Positions 7,994-17,491 of a DNA stretch of 44,560 nucleotides are shown here, one piece after another (positions within the stretch are counted from its first letter, which is position 1; the number at the start of each line of letters is the position of its first letter). The stretch is from NCBI GenBank assembly GCA_017398765.1, contig JAFQEY010000048.1, positions 1 through 44,560 on the forward strand. The letters run 5' to 3'. Source of the DNA: Akkermansia sp. GTDB taxonomy: Bacteria > Verrucomicrobiota > Verrucomicrobiia > Verrucomicrobiales > Akkermansiaceae. The notes under the pieces are model-generated. The model made no database searches, had not been told where the DNA came from, and saw only the letters and a program-made list of their open reading frames with translations. The translations under genes and the position numbers were made by a program.

Positions 7994-8770
7994 TTAGTCT
8001 CTCCGATTGCTGTTCAATAGCATCAGTGCATAATATAACAGCATGGCAAGGGAGGAAAGTGCTGCGGCTACGTAGGTCATGGCTGCCCAGTGCAAGGCGT
8101 TTCCTGCCTGCCCGTGCATGGCTCTGTCTGCCAGACCGCTGCTTTGAAGCCAATTGAGTGCGCGCCGGGAGGCATCAAACTCCACCGGCAGAGTAACCAG
8201 CGCAAAGATGGTGGTGGTGCCGAACAGTGCCAACCCAATCCATGCAACAGTCGTTCCCCCACCAAATGCAACCAGCAGCAACCCAAGCATGAGCACAATC
8301 TGCCCGAGCCTTGAGCCAATATTTACCATGGGAACCAGTGAGGAACGCAGACCCAGCCAGGGGTAGGCCCGGGCATGCTGAACGGCGTGTCCGCATTCAT
8401 GGGCAGCTACAGCCATGGCGGTGACCGTGGCACAGTTGTAAACGTTTTCGCTCAGATTGACTGTTTTGTTGACAGGGTTGTAGTGGTCTGTGAGCTGCCC
8501 GGGGGTGCTGATGACCTGAACATCTGTGATGCCGTTTTGCTGCAGCATGAGCCGCGCCACATCGGCACCGGTCATCGGAGCTGATATTGCTGAGTTTTTA
8601 CGGACGCTGGATTGCAACGCACTCTGAACGGCGTAACCGATGATACCGGTTACGATGAGAATCAGAAAACCGATGATGGTCATGCTCCCATATCCTCCTG
8701 TTGTCGCGCCGGAGGCTGAGCCGTAGTCGTAGTACCCGTATTGGGCGAGAATGGTAAAAATAGCAGTCAT
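7994..8770 (-). CDS. YugP-type integral membrane zinc metallopeptidase
   Basis: A 258-residue membrane protein of the putative zinc peptidase family that includes YugP. The zinc motif HECGH (in AVAAHECGHAVQHA) is intact. Hydrophobic helices lie at about 30-50 and 150-195, with another near 225-250. A Tyr/Gly-rich N-terminus (QYGYYDYGSASGATTGGYG) precedes the first. Family members are predicted membrane proteases with no well-established substrate. It follows queG by 37 bases and the HU-like gene follows by 5, so all three may share a transcript. Confidence 0.88.
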   Translation of the reverse strand: MTAIFTILAQYGYYDYGSASGATTGGYGSMTIIGFLILIVTGIIGYAVQSALQSSVRKNSAISAPMTGADVARLMLQQNGITDVQVISTPGQLTDHYNPVNKTVNLSENVYNCATVTAMAVAAHECGHAVQHARAYPWLGLRSSLVPMVNIGSRLGQIVLMLGLLLVAFGGGTTVAWIGLALFGTTTIFALVTLPVEFDASRRALNWLQSSGLADRAMHGQAGNALHWAAMTYVAAALSSLAMLLYYALMLLNSNRRD

Positions 8771-8807
8771 GGATTATTGGGTCAGACGCAGGTGGAAATA
8801 TGATGGT

Positions 8808-9740
8808 TCAAAAATTGTCATTAAAATTTTGTTGCATTTGCCGGATGTTGAGCCGCAGGTGCTCGCAACCGATGCGGCGGATGGGGGATTGCGAAAAGAA
8901 TTTGTCAAACGAATCACCCTGAAGTTTTTCCAGTTCCGCAGCGGGAAGGGACACCAGAGCAGCTGGCATGAGCAGATGCGGGTCAATGCGGCGATTCCGG
9001 CTGCTGCGCAGTTGATTCCATGGGCAGACCTCCTGGCAGATATCGCACCCGTACAGCCGCTTCTGCGCGGCTGCTGCAATGTCCGGCGGCATTGCAGCCC
9101 CTTTGCTTTCAATAGTCCAGTATGCCAGACATCGGCGGGAATCACAACAGCCGTTTTGCAGAGCACCGGTGGGGCAGGCTTGTTCGCAGCGGTGACAGTT
9201 GCCGCAGTGGTTGGGCATTGGTGCGTCCGTCGGCAATTCAAGGGTGGTCAGGATGGAGGCAAGAAAGCAATAGGAGCCTTTGTCCGGGCGAATCAGCAAG
9301 CCGTTTCGTCCAATCCACCCCAGCCCGGCCTGCGCGGCAAAGAAACGCTCACTCACGGGGCCGGAATCAGTAAAACAACGCTGCTTTCCCCCGTAGAATT
9401 GCAACGTTTCGTCCAAATCAGCCAGCTTGGTTGCCAGTAATTTGTGGTAGTCATTTCCCTGCGCGTAGCGAGCAATGCTGCCGGGGCAGCTGCGGGCGTC
9501 AGAGCCGGCATACTCATAGGTGAGGATGATGATACTGCGAACCCCGGGCAAAACCAGTTCCGGGTTGAGCCGTGCGGGCAGGTGCCGCTCCATCCAGAGC
9601 ATGTCGGCGTGCATGCCGGCGGCAAGCCATTTTGCCAGGCCCTCGCCTTGGTCGGCATGGGCGGCACTGACACCCAAGGAGGAGAACCCCAGTGCTGCAG
9701 CGGCATATTCCAGAGCATTACGGGCGGAGAGAGCGTTCAT
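8808..9740 (-). CDS. queG: epoxyqueuosine reductase
   Basis: QueG carries out the last step of queuosine synthesis, reducing epoxyqueuosine in tRNA position 34 with cobalamin and two 4Fe-4S clusters. The 310 residues include the active-site segment FTDSGPVSERFFA with the catalytic Asp, AGLGWIGRNGLL, and the ferredoxin-like cysteines CGNCHRCEQACPTGAL and YGCDICQEVCPWN. The length is a little short of longer homologues that carry a C-terminal HEAT-like extension. The start overlaps the stop of the preceding Sel1 gene (ATGA), so the two are coupled. queC and queF lie 23 kb away. Confidence 0.95.
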   Translation of the reverse strand: MNALSARNALEYAAAALGFSSLGVSAAHADQGEGLAKWLAAGMHADMLWMERHLPARLNPELVLPGVRSIIILTYEYAGSDARSCPGSIARYAQGNDYHKLLATKLADLDETLQFYGGKQRCFTDSGPVSERFFAAQAGLGWIGRNGLLIRPDKGSYCFLASILTTLELPTDAPMPNHCGNCHRCEQACPTGALQNGCCDSRRCLAYWTIESKGAAMPPDIAAAAQKRLYGCDICQEVCPWNQLRSSRNRRIDPHLLMPAALVSLPAAELEKLQGDSFDKFFSQSPIRRIGCEHLRLNIRQMQQNFNDNF

Positions 9741-10708
9741 GATGCCTGCTCCTTTCCGAGCATCCAGGCGCGTATGCGGGAGCGGGTGTGGTCAGAGAAA
9801 GGCAGGGAAAGAATAACTCGATGCGTGGCATTGCGGATGCGGATAATCGCCGGGCGTTCGAATTTGCGTTCCGGCTTTTGCCCGACTTTGAAAGCGAGTC
9901 TCTGCATGTTTGCAGATGCTTCTTTGCTGCCCATAGTGGCCGCTTTGCGGTAGAGCAGCAGTGCTAATTCTTCACTGCGGTAGACTCCTTTCCCACGTTC
10001 GTACATGGCGGCCAGATTGTTCAGACAGTTGGCATCTCCCATTCGTGCCCCCATGGAGTATAGTTTGCGGGCTTTTTGCATATCCGGTCGGTGCCCCAGC
10101 CCCTCGTAACATATAGTACCCATATAGTAGAAAACATTGGGGGTTTTCGGATCTTGCTCTGCTACGATTCGCAAAAATTTCCATGCGCGACGTTCCTCTT
10201 TTTTGTGCCCGAACCCGCGCATCAGATAGCGGGATTGCTCCACTCTGGCTTTTAAAAGTCCCAGCTCCGCCGCTTTTTTCATGCTAATGTATGCTTGTTC
10301 GGCATTTTTTTTGCAGCCTAATCCTCTTTCCAGATAAAGAGCCAGCCGATAACAGGCTTCTTTTTGCATGTTTCTGCCATTGTCAGATTGTGGAGTAGGG
10401 GCATCGGCAATGGCTTTAACGGTTTGGAACGCCTTTTCCGGGCGGGCAGGAAGCCCCTTGAACTTTCCTTCATATACATTCAGCAGCAGGTTGAACGCGT
10501 CTGTGTGCCCGGCTCTCATGCAGTTTTCCAGTAGCATGGGCACACTCTGTACATGACTGTTATTCGGGTCTTCCAGTGTTGCCTTTGCCTGAATATAATG
10601 CCTTTCTATATCCCAGTGCTGTGGTTTCTGCCGCTGCACCATCTCGCCCGGTTCCGCGGCGGTAGCGGAACTCAGCATCAGCAGAAGTGTGGCACAAGAA
10701 AACCTCAT
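9737..10708 (-). CDS. exported Sel1-repeat protein
   Basis: A 323-residue protein with an N-terminal signal peptide (MRFSCATLLLMLSSATAAEP) and several Sel1-like repeats, for example ALYLERGLGCKKNAEQAYIS, GTICYEGLGHRPDMQKARKL and NLAAMYERGKGVYRSEELAL. Sel1 repeats are helical scaffolds for protein contacts, here probably in the periplasm. The frame is open to 10819, but the ATG at 10708 gives the signal peptide. It also has AGGA nearby and a promoter whose -10 is 9 bases upstream. The 3' end overlaps queG by 4 bases; no functional link to queuosine is evident. Confidence 0.85.
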   Translation of the reverse strand: MRFSCATLLLMLSSATAAEPGEMVQRQKPQHWDIERHYIQAKATLEDPNNSHVQSVPMLLENCMRAGHTDAFNLLLNVYEGKFKGLPARPEKAFQTVKAIADAPTPQSDNGRNMQKEACYRLALYLERGLGCKKNAEQAYISMKKAAELGLLKARVEQSRYLMRGFGHKKEERRAWKFLRIVAEQDPKTPNVFYYMGTICYEGLGHRPDMQKARKLYSMGARMGDANCLNNLAAMYERGKGVYRSEELALLLYRKAATMGSKEASANMQRLAFKVGQKPERKFERPAIIRIRNATHRVILSLPFSDHTRSRIRAWMLGKEQAS

Positions 10709-10717
10709 CTGTTTATT

Positions 10718-10746
10718 CCTATACCATGGGCGGAGGATTTTGTCCA
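10718..10746 (-). promoter_or_regulatory. promoter of the Sel1-queG unit
   Basis: Minus strand TGGACA (10741-10746), a 17-base spacer and TATAGG (10718-10723), then 9 bases to the ATG at 10708. This gives a transcript with almost no leader. Confidence 0.55.
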
Positions 10747-10770
10747 TGTTTAATTGCCGCATGGTGCGTA

Positions 10771-10811
10771 TAAAAAAGCACCTCTTCTCCGATTTCTCGG
10801 AAAAGAGGTGC
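10771..10811 (-). terminator. intrinsic terminator of the RND operon
   Basis: A 9-bp stem GCACCTCTT/AAGAGGTGC (10778-10786 with 10803-10811) with a further inner CCGA/TCGG pairing. On the minus strand it is followed by six T (10772-10777). It sits just after the pump stop codon. Confidence 0.9.
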
Positions 10812-10833
10812 GGGTACATTCGCCCTGTAGCAA

Positions 10834-13800
10834 TTATTTCTGCTCGTTATTTTCGGCTTCCTCCAGGCGCGCGTAGGCGTAGACCTCATCCGGGTCAGCC
10901 CCGTGGTGAGCCTTTTCAATCCGGGAGCGGAAGAGCTTCATCACAAATACGAAAGAGCAGGGGATGAAGAATACACCCACAGCCGTGGCAATCGTCATGC
11001 CGATGACCACCACCACACCGATGGAGTTGCGGGCCAGTGCGCCGGAGCCCGCAGCCGTGAGCAGCGGTACGCAGCCCAGAATGAAGGCGAAAGAGGTCAT
11101 CAGAATCGGTCGCAGGCGCAGGCGGGCAGCCTCCACAGCGGCATCCAGCAGATTCATGCCCTTTTCCATCTGCAGCACGGCAAACTCCACAATCAGAATC
11201 GCGTTCTTGGCGGCAAGACCCACCAGCATCACCAAACCAATCTGGGCGTAGAGGTTCAGCTCTATGCCGTACATCCACAGCCCGACGAATGCTCCCAGCA
11301 CGGCGATGGGCACGGTCAGGAAGATGGCCAGCGGCAGCGTCCATTTCTCATAAAGAGCCGCCATGATGAGGAAGGCAAACACACCGGAGAGGGCAAAGAT
11401 GGAGCCCAGCCCCAGACCGTCCTGCACTTTCTTCTCCTGGAAGCTCATGTCGATGTATTCCATGGCGAACTTGGTGGTGTCCATGGTCTTGTTGAATACC
11501 TTCTCAATGGCTTCCATGGCCTGAGCGGTGGAGTAGTCCGGTGCGGGAGCCACGGTGATTTTACCGGAGTTGTAGTTGTTGTTGTGCTGCACAAACTCCG
11601 TGTCGGCAATATCTGCAATGGTGACCAGCGTGCTGAGCGGAACCTGCTCACCCTTGGCGTTGGTCACATAGAAGTTGGCAATCTGGTCAGTGTTGAAGCG
11701 GTCTTCACCTGCAGCCTGAAGGTACACCTGCCACTGCTGGCCAAACTCGGTGTAGTAGTTCACGAAGCGCGAGCCATTGAAGCATTGCAGCAGAGAGTTG
11801 GCCCCGGCATAGTCCACCCCCATGGCAAGGCACTTGTCCTTGTCGATGGTGATGCTCTTCTGCGGTACCTCCGGCAGCATCATGTCAGAGGCTTTGGCAA
11901 TGGCCGGGTCGGCATTCAGCGCCTTTTCCAGTTTCACCACCTGCTCATAGAGAGCCGCTACACCCTGGCCGGCTGTGTCTTCCAGCACGAATGAGATGTC
12001 ATTACCCGTGCCCACGCCGGGGATGGCCGGCGGGGAAACAACAAAGGTGACACCGTCTGCACCTGCCATGGCCAGCGCACCGTTGATGCGTTTCTGAATA
12101 TCGTTTGCCGTGGGAATTTCGCCGTTCGCCATCAGCGGACGGTCAGCATACGGCTTGAGGGTGAAGAAGAAAGTGGCGGCGTTGGTGGTCTGCACACCAA
12201 TCATGAGGTTCATGCCGATGATGGAGGTCATGTACTCCACCGCCGGGTCTTTCATGACCACTTTCTCCACCACGCTTGCCTGTTCAGCAGCACGCTGCAG
12301 GGAAACACCCGGCTTCATGATGACACCGCAGATGAGGAAGCCCTGGTCTTCTGCCGGCAGGAAACCGCCGGGCACTTTCTTGGCCACGGGGATAATGGCG
12401 GCAGAGACAAGTGCCAGCAGGGGGATAGAGATGATGAGGTGGCGGCAGAGGAAGCGGCAGCACTGGGAGTATTTGGTTGCCACGGCATCATAGCTGCGGT
12501 TGAAGACGTTGTAGAGCGGAGTCAACAGGGACTTGTGCTCTTTCTTCGGCTTGAGCAGGAGGGCCGAGAGTGCCGGTGAGAGCGTCAGCGCGTTGAAGGC
12601 GGATATCAGCATCGAGATGGCGATGGTGACGGCAAACTGCTGGAAGAGAGTGCCGGTGATACCCGGCAGCAGCACGGAGGGCAGGAACACCGCTGCCAGC
12701 ACCAGCGCAATGGCTATCACGGGACCGCTCACTTCCTTCATGGCGGCAAAGGTTGCCTGGCGGGCGGTCATGCCGTTTTCCATGTGGGATTCCACCGCTT
12801 CCACCACCACGATGGCATCATCCACCACCAGACCGATGGCCAGCACCATGCCGAGCATACAAATGGTGTTGAGAGAGAAGCCCAGAATCGGGAAGAAGCA
12901 GAAGGTGGTTACCAGTGATACCGGCACGGCAATGAGCGGAATAAGTGTGGCACGCCACCCCTGCAGGAAGATGAATACCACCAGAGCCACCAGCACCAGA
13001 GCCTCAAACAGAGTGTGGATGATTTCCTCAATAGAGTCACGCACGGATATGGTGGAGTCCAGAGAGACGAAGCCGCGCATGCCTTCCGGCATGGTCTTTT
13101 CTTTTTCGGCAAAGAGAGCTTTGAGGCGGTCAACGGTGTCGATGGCGTTGGCCTCTGCGCCCTGATAGATGGCAAGACAGATGGCCGGTTTGCCGTTCAC
13201 TCGGCTGGCTATGGAATAGCTCTGGGTGCCCAGCTCCACGGTGGCGATGTCGCGCAGCTTCACGGCCTGAGTACCGGTCTGGCGCACAATGATGTCTTCA
13301 AATTCCGGCACGCTGGTCATGCGCCCTGAGTTGCGGATGGTATAGGTGAACTCCTGCCCGTCCGGCATGGGTTCTGCGCCCACAGAGCCGCCGGGGTTGA
13401 TGGTGTTCTGGCTGTTGACGGCGTTGTACACCTCGTTGACAGAGATGCCTTTCTGCGCCATCTTTTCGGAATCAAGCCAGATACGCACGGCATAGCGGGC
13501 ACCGAACACCATCACGTCGCCCACGCCCTGCACACGCTTCACCGGATCCACCAGATTCACGTAGGCATAGCCTGTCAGGTCGATGGGGGAGAAGAACCCC
13601 TGCGGGGAATCAATGGCATACAGCATCATGGGCAGCCCGGAGGACTGCTTGATGGTGATACCCATCTGGGACACCATGGCAGGCAGCTGGGAGGTTGCCT
13701 GGCTGTATTTCATGTAGGTGAGCTGTTGTGCCGTGTTGGCATCAGTCCCGGGCTCGAATACGACGTTGATGCTACATGCACCATTGTTGGAGGAGGTGGA

Positions 13801-14037
13801 GTTCATGTAGTCCATACCCTCCAGCCCGGAGAGCTGCAACTCAATGGGGGTTGCCACGGATTCTGCCACCTCCTGAGCGTTTGCTCCCGGGTAGGAGGCA
13901 CTCATGGAGATGGTGACGGGGGCAATGTCCGGGTATTGAGAGATGGGCAGTGCCAGCATGCTGATGATACCCAGCATGGTGGTGACGATGGAGATAACCG
14001 CCGCGATAATGGGGTGTTTGATGAAGAATGGTGACAT
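10834..14037 (-). CDS. RND multidrug efflux permease, AcrB/MexB (HAE-1) type
   Basis: A 1,067-residue inner-membrane pump of standard HAE-1 length. Twelve helices are expected, one at the N-terminus (IIAAVISIVTTMLGIISMLA) and the rest in two groups around two large periplasmic loops. The proton-relay residues are present: the Asp pair in TM4 (GLVVDDAIVVVE) and the TM10 Lys (GLAAKNAILIVEF). Pumps of this class export drugs, bile salts and other amphiphiles by proton antiport, with an adaptor and an outer-membrane channel. The adaptor gene is 15 bases upstream; no TolC/OprM gene is in the window. The substrate cannot be deduced from sequence. Confidence 0.95.
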   Translation of the reverse strand: MSPFFIKHPIIAAVISIVTTMLGIISMLALPISQYPDIAPVTISMSASYPGANAQEVAESVATPIELQLSGLEGMDYMNSTSSNNGACSINVVFEPGTDANTAQQLTYMKYSQATSQLPAMVSQMGITIKQSSGLPMMLYAIDSPQGFFSPIDLTGYAYVNLVDPVKRVQGVGDVMVFGARYAVRIWLDSEKMAQKGISVNEVYNAVNSQNTINPGGSVGAEPMPDGQEFTYTIRNSGRMTSVPEFEDIIVRQTGTQAVKLRDIATVELGTQSYSIASRVNGKPAICLAIYQGAEANAIDTVDRLKALFAEKEKTMPEGMRGFVSLDSTISVRDSIEEIIHTLFEALVLVALVVFIFLQGWRATLIPLIAVPVSLVTTFCFFPILGFSLNTICMLGMVLAIGLVVDDAIVVVEAVESHMENGMTARQATFAAMKEVSGPVIAIALVLAAVFLPSVLLPGITGTLFQQFAVTIAISMLISAFNALTLSPALSALLLKPKKEHKSLLTPLYNVFNRSYDAVATKYSQCCRFLCRHLIISIPLLALVSAAIIPVAKKVPGGFLPAEDQGFLICGVIMKPGVSLQRAAEQASVVEKVVMKDPAVEYMTSIIGMNLMIGVQTTNAATFFFTLKPYADRPLMANGEIPTANDIQKRINGALAMAGADGVTFVVSPPAIPGVGTGNDISFVLEDTAGQGVAALYEQVVKLEKALNADPAIAKASDMMLPEVPQKSITIDKDKCLAMGVDYAGANSLLQCFNGSRFVNYYTEFGQQWQVYLQAAGEDRFNTDQIANFYVTNAKGEQVPLSTLVTIADIADTEFVQHNNNYNSGKITVAPAPDYSTAQAMEAIEKVFNKTMDTTKFAMEYIDMSFQEKKVQDGLGLGSIFALSGVFAFLIMAALYEKWTLPLAIFLTVPIAVLGAFVGLWMYGIELNLYAQIGLVMLVGLAAKNAILIVEFAVLQMEKGMNLLDAAVEAARLRLRPILMTSFAFILGCVPLLTAAGSGALARNSIGVVVVIGMTIATAVGVFFIPCSFVFVMKLFRSRIEKAHHGADPDEVYAYARLEEAENNEQK

Positions 14038-14052
14038 AGACAGATAAGGGGG

Positions 14053-16980
14053 TTATTTCTTTTCGGATTCGGCAGTTACGGAACCCACCACGGTGGTGGG
14101 TGCCTTGTAGTGGTAATCCACCGGGGTCAGCTTGTTGACACGGGCTCCGGCTTCCAGATTGGCACCGTATGCCTGCGCGGCCATCAGAGAGCCTTCCGCC
14201 ACCACGCGGGCGGATTCCAGACTGTCATAGCCCATGCCTTTGAGCATCATTTCCATGGGTGTCTTGAATCCCTGTCCGGCGGCGATTAAATCCAGCTCAT
14301 CCTTAGCACCGGCTTTATCCAGCACCAGCTCGCGGAAACTGCGGGCTCCGCTCCTGCGCAGGTAGAGCTCTTTCCAGTCTTTCACATGGGCCTGTTGCGG
14401 GGCATCATCCGGGAACTTTTCACCGCTCTGTTTTTCCAGCAGGGTGCGGAAATCCGGCTCGCCGCTCTGCTTGAGCAGCAGCTCACCCCAATCCTTTACC
14501 CCGGCACCGCCCAGCACCATGGCTTCTGTGCTCGGTGCCCCGGCTTTGGCGGCAATGGCTGCGCTAAGCATCGGGCGGTCTACGTCCACCACCTGCATGG
14601 GCTGCAGCACTTCCTTGCCGTCCGACTCTTTCACCGGAACGTTGACAAGTGCGCCCTTGCTGATGGGGAGCATGTCCGGTGTGTTGTCCGGGCGCAGCAG
14701 CACCAGCAAATCCTTGCCTTTTGAATTCAGCGGGGCTCGTGCCGGTACCAGAATGGAGTTTTCTCCGCCCTGCAGCCCGGCTCGTACACGCACGGGCATG
14801 CCGGAACGCAGCAGCCCCTCGGCATTGTCTACCTGACCGATGACGGTGAGCGTGCCGGTGGATTTGTTCAGCGCGTTGTCGGAGTTGATGATACTGCCCT
14901 TGTGGGGATAGGTGCTGCCATCGTTGAGAATCAGGTCAAAATCCTCACGTTTGCGACCATTGCCGGCGGTCATGTTCTTGCGGAAGCGGGTGAAGCCTCT
15001 CAGGGCATTCTTGCCGCTCACCTGAAAGTCCACCCGCATGGGATTGACGGAGGAGAGCGTGACCAGCGGTTCGGCATCCTGCGGGGATACCAGTGCGCCG
15101 ATGGAGGGTTTGCGGATACCGATTCGACCGTCAAACGGAGCGGTTATGGTGGTGTAGCCCAGATTGATTTGTGCCAGTTGCAGGGCTGCTTCCATCTGTG
15201 CTACGGTGGCATCTGCCTTCAGCAGGGCTGCCTTGGCGGTCTTGACGGCGGTGGCGGCATCTGTCACGTTTTTGTCAGACACGGCACCGGGGGCTTCCTT
15301 GCTCAGACGCTCCAGTCGTTCGTAATTGACGGTGTTTTTTGCCAGTTCAGCGTCAGCCTGCTCGCGGGCCGCCTTTGCGGCAGAGAGGTTCGCTTCAGCC
15401 TGTTCCACTTCGGCCTGATAGGGGGCGGGGTCAATGGTGAAGAGTACATCTCCTTTCTTCACCATGCTGCCGTCCGTGAAATCCTGGCTCTTGAGGAAGC
15501 CACTCACATGCGGTCGGATGTCCGTTTCTTCCTCGCCGCGCAGTTTGCCGAACCACTCGCTTTGCACCTTCACATCCTGCCGAATCATGGGCCGCACTTT
15601 AACCACAAAGGGGGGCAGGGTTGCTTTGGCATCAGCAGCGGGCTTCTTGTTCTCCTGTTGTTGATTCATCATGGCCGCATCGGCCACGGGTTTGAAGGAG
15701 AATGCCGTGGTTTGTATGGTTGAAGGTTTCTCATCCTTGCCCAGTCGGCTGTTGGCAGAGGAGATGTTCATGGCTTGCACGCCGTTGTCCTTGTCTGCCA
15801 CTACCGGCACTTCCGTGGCTTTGTCGTAGCCATATTGGCGGAAGAGTTCACTCAGGCTGGTGCTGCCGTAGTCGGAGATGGCCACGAGCTTTTGCTCGGA
15901 GTGATAGCCGTCTGCCTCCTGCACGGAGATGGGGTAGCTCTTGCCGACGGTCACCGGCACCATGTGGGGGACGCGGTTTTTATCCACCACGATGATGAAG
16001 TTGTTGCGCATGACCTGACGGATGGCACTTGGCGGTACCAGCAGAGCCTCATGCTCGGAGAGCGGCAGTTTGACGCGCACGGACATGCCGGCGCGCAGGG
16101 TCAAATCCTGATTCGGGAACTCGGCTTCAAAGTTGATGGTGCCGTCGCCGCTCACCTTGCTCTCCATGGCCTTGAACTTGCCCGGATAGGGATATTCCTT
16201 TCCGTCATCGGTGATGAGGTAGATGGGGGGGGCGGTCTCAGCTGTAGAAAGTTTACCGTGGTCACGGAATGCATCCAGCAGCATCTTACCGTTAACAGAG
16301 AAGTTGACCAGAATCGGGTTGACGGCAGTGATGTTGGCAAGGGTGGTAGCGGGGGATACCATGTCACCCTGAGATGCCTGTGCCGCACCTGCTACCCCGT
16401 TGTACGGAGCCTTGATTACCGTGTAGTCCAGATTAATCTGAGCCTGCTTCACGGCGGCTTTCATCTGATTCACGCTGGCCTGCGCGGATTTTTCATTCGC
16501 CACGGCAGCTTTCAGATTCTGGCGGGCATCTGTCAAATCTTTTTCTGAGACAGCCTTGGGCTCTAACTGCTCATAGCGCTTCACATCCAGAGCGGCTTTT
16601 TCCCGCTGTGCCTTCGCCGCTTCCAGTGAGGCTTCAGATGCCTGCAGGTTGGCCTGAGCCTGGCGAAGTTGGGCTTTGAACAAATCATCCTCAATGGTGA
16701 AGAGAATATCTCCCTCTTTCACGAACTGCCCGTCACGGTAATTCTGGGATTTGAGGAACCCGCTCACGCGGGGGTGGATGTCCGTTTCTTTATTGCCCCT
16801 CAGGTAGCCGAACCATTCACCGTAGTCGGTAACTTTTTTCTGGATGATGGTGAAAACCTGAATGGCTGGTGCTTTTGCCGACTCCTGTTCGGTATCGCTC
16901 CGGTCGTTGTTACAGGCAACGGGAAGCATTCCCAGTGTGCAGCTTCCCAGTGCCAGTGTGATAAGTGTCTGTCTGGTCAT
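14053..16980 (-). CDS. tandem-fused double RND periplasmic adaptor with repeat tail
   Basis: A 975-residue protein, over twice the usual ~370-400 of AcrA/MexA adaptors. It has an N-terminal hydrophobic segment with Cys14 and Cys23, so it is probably a lipoprotein or anchored. It carries two complete adaptor units: about 40-370 (ETDIHPRVSGFLKSQ, then a coiled-coil hairpin and lipoyl half NLDYTVIKAPYNGVAG) and about 455-800 (ETDIRPHVSGFLKSQ, then NLGYTTITAPFDGRIG). Residues 814-928 form ~14-residue repeats such as VKDWGELLLKQSG and VKDWKELYLRRSG. A similar unit (STSLSELFRQYGYD) lies in the linker at 373-386. It feeds the pump encoded 15 bases downstream. I know no adaptor with this tail. Confidence 0.92.
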   Translation of the reverse strand: MTRQTLITLALGSCTLGMLPVACNNDRSDTEQESAKAPAIQVFTIIQKKVTDYGEWFGYLRGNKETDIHPRVSGFLKSQNYRDGQFVKEGDILFTIEDDLFKAQLRQAQANLQASEASLEAAKAQREKAALDVKRYEQLEPKAVSEKDLTDARQNLKAAVANEKSAQASVNQMKAAVKQAQINLDYTVIKAPYNGVAGAAQASQGDMVSPATTLANITAVNPILVNFSVNGKMLLDAFRDHGKLSTAETAPPIYLITDDGKEYPYPGKFKAMESKVSGDGTINFEAEFPNQDLTLRAGMSVRVKLPLSEHEALLVPPSAIRQVMRNNFIIVVDKNRVPHMVPVTVGKSYPISVQEADGYHSEQKLVAISDYGSTSLSELFRQYGYDKATEVPVVADKDNGVQAMNISSANSRLGKDEKPSTIQTTAFSFKPVADAAMMNQQQENKKPAADAKATLPPFVVKVRPMIRQDVKVQSEWFGKLRGEEETDIRPHVSGFLKSQDFTDGSMVKKGDVLFTIDPAPYQAEVEQAEANLSAAKAAREQADAELAKNTVNYERLERLSKEAPGAVSDKNVTDAATAVKTAKAALLKADATVAQMEAALQLAQINLGYTTITAPFDGRIGIRKPSIGALVSPQDAEPLVTLSSVNPMRVDFQVSGKNALRGFTRFRKNMTAGNGRKREDFDLILNDGSTYPHKGSIINSDNALNKSTGTLTVIGQVDNAEGLLRSGMPVRVRAGLQGGENSILVPARAPLNSKGKDLLVLLRPDNTPDMLPISKGALVNVPVKESDGKEVLQPMQVVDVDRPMLSAAIAAKAGAPSTEAMVLGGAGVKDWGELLLKQSGEPDFRTLLEKQSGEKFPDDAPQQAHVKDWKELYLRRSGARSFRELVLDKAGAKDELDLIAAGQGFKTPMEMMLKGMGYDSLESARVVAEGSLMAAQAYGANLEAGARVNKLTPVDYHYKAPTTVVGSVTAESEKK

Positions 16981-16999
16981 ATATTAGAAGAGATAAGGG

Positions 17000-17473
17000 T
17001 TAGGAACACGCTCTCAGCAGGAAGAGGATGATGACGATGAAGGTGACGATGGTGCCTACGCCTATGCTGCCTTCCTCCTTGTTCGACTCCGACTTGCGAG
17101 GAGCTGTCAGTGCCGGAATGGGGCGCGGATTCGGCAGTTCCGGCTCACGGTCAAGCGGTGAGTCTGTTACCAACGGCGGAACTGTTCGGCGGGTGAGTGC
17201 TTTGAACTTAGCCACCAAGGGCTTTTTCGGTTGCTGCTGCGGGGATTCCTGAGAACGGAGACTTGCCGTTGGTTCCGGTAGCATTTCCGGTGCCGGGTGT
17301 TGGGGCAGGGGTGATTGCGAGTGATGCTGCTCGGCAAAGATACGCACACGTTCCTCCTGTTCGGCTATCATGACGTTGAGCTTATGTACCAGCTCTGCCG
17401 ACATGCGCTCCAGCGCAATCCTCTGCGGCTCGGTGCTGACCTCTTCCGGGTGAAGTGACGGTTCTTGATTCAT
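17000..17473 (-). CDS. tail-anchored hypothetical protein of the RND operon
   Basis: A 157-residue protein with a short helical, possibly coiled N-terminal region (about 15-50, IALERMSAELVHKLNVMIAE), then a long Pro/Gln-rich disordered stretch (50-125). One transmembrane helix lies at the very end (about 136-153), leaving only RACS behind it. No signal peptide is present, so the bulk is probably cytoplasmic and the helix is a C-terminal anchor. It lies 19 bases before the adaptor gene and 18 after the DUF5069-like gene. It may be an accessory of the pump, but that rests only on position. Confidence 0.75.
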   Translation of the reverse strand: MNQEPSLHPEEVSTEPQRIALERMSAELVHKLNVMIAEQEERVRIFAEQHHSQSPLPQHPAPEMLPEPTASLRSQESPQQQPKKPLVAKFKALTRRTVPPLVTDSPLDREPELPNPRPIPALTAPRKSESNKEEGSIGVGTIVTFIVIILFLLRACS

Positions 17474-17491
17474 GGTTAACAGTCGCTCGGT

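Noticed and set aside
10903..11994. 363-codon + strand frame opposite the RND pump
   Set aside because: Antisense shadow of the pump. It has a low-complexity His/Gly/Gln-rich composition and no family features.
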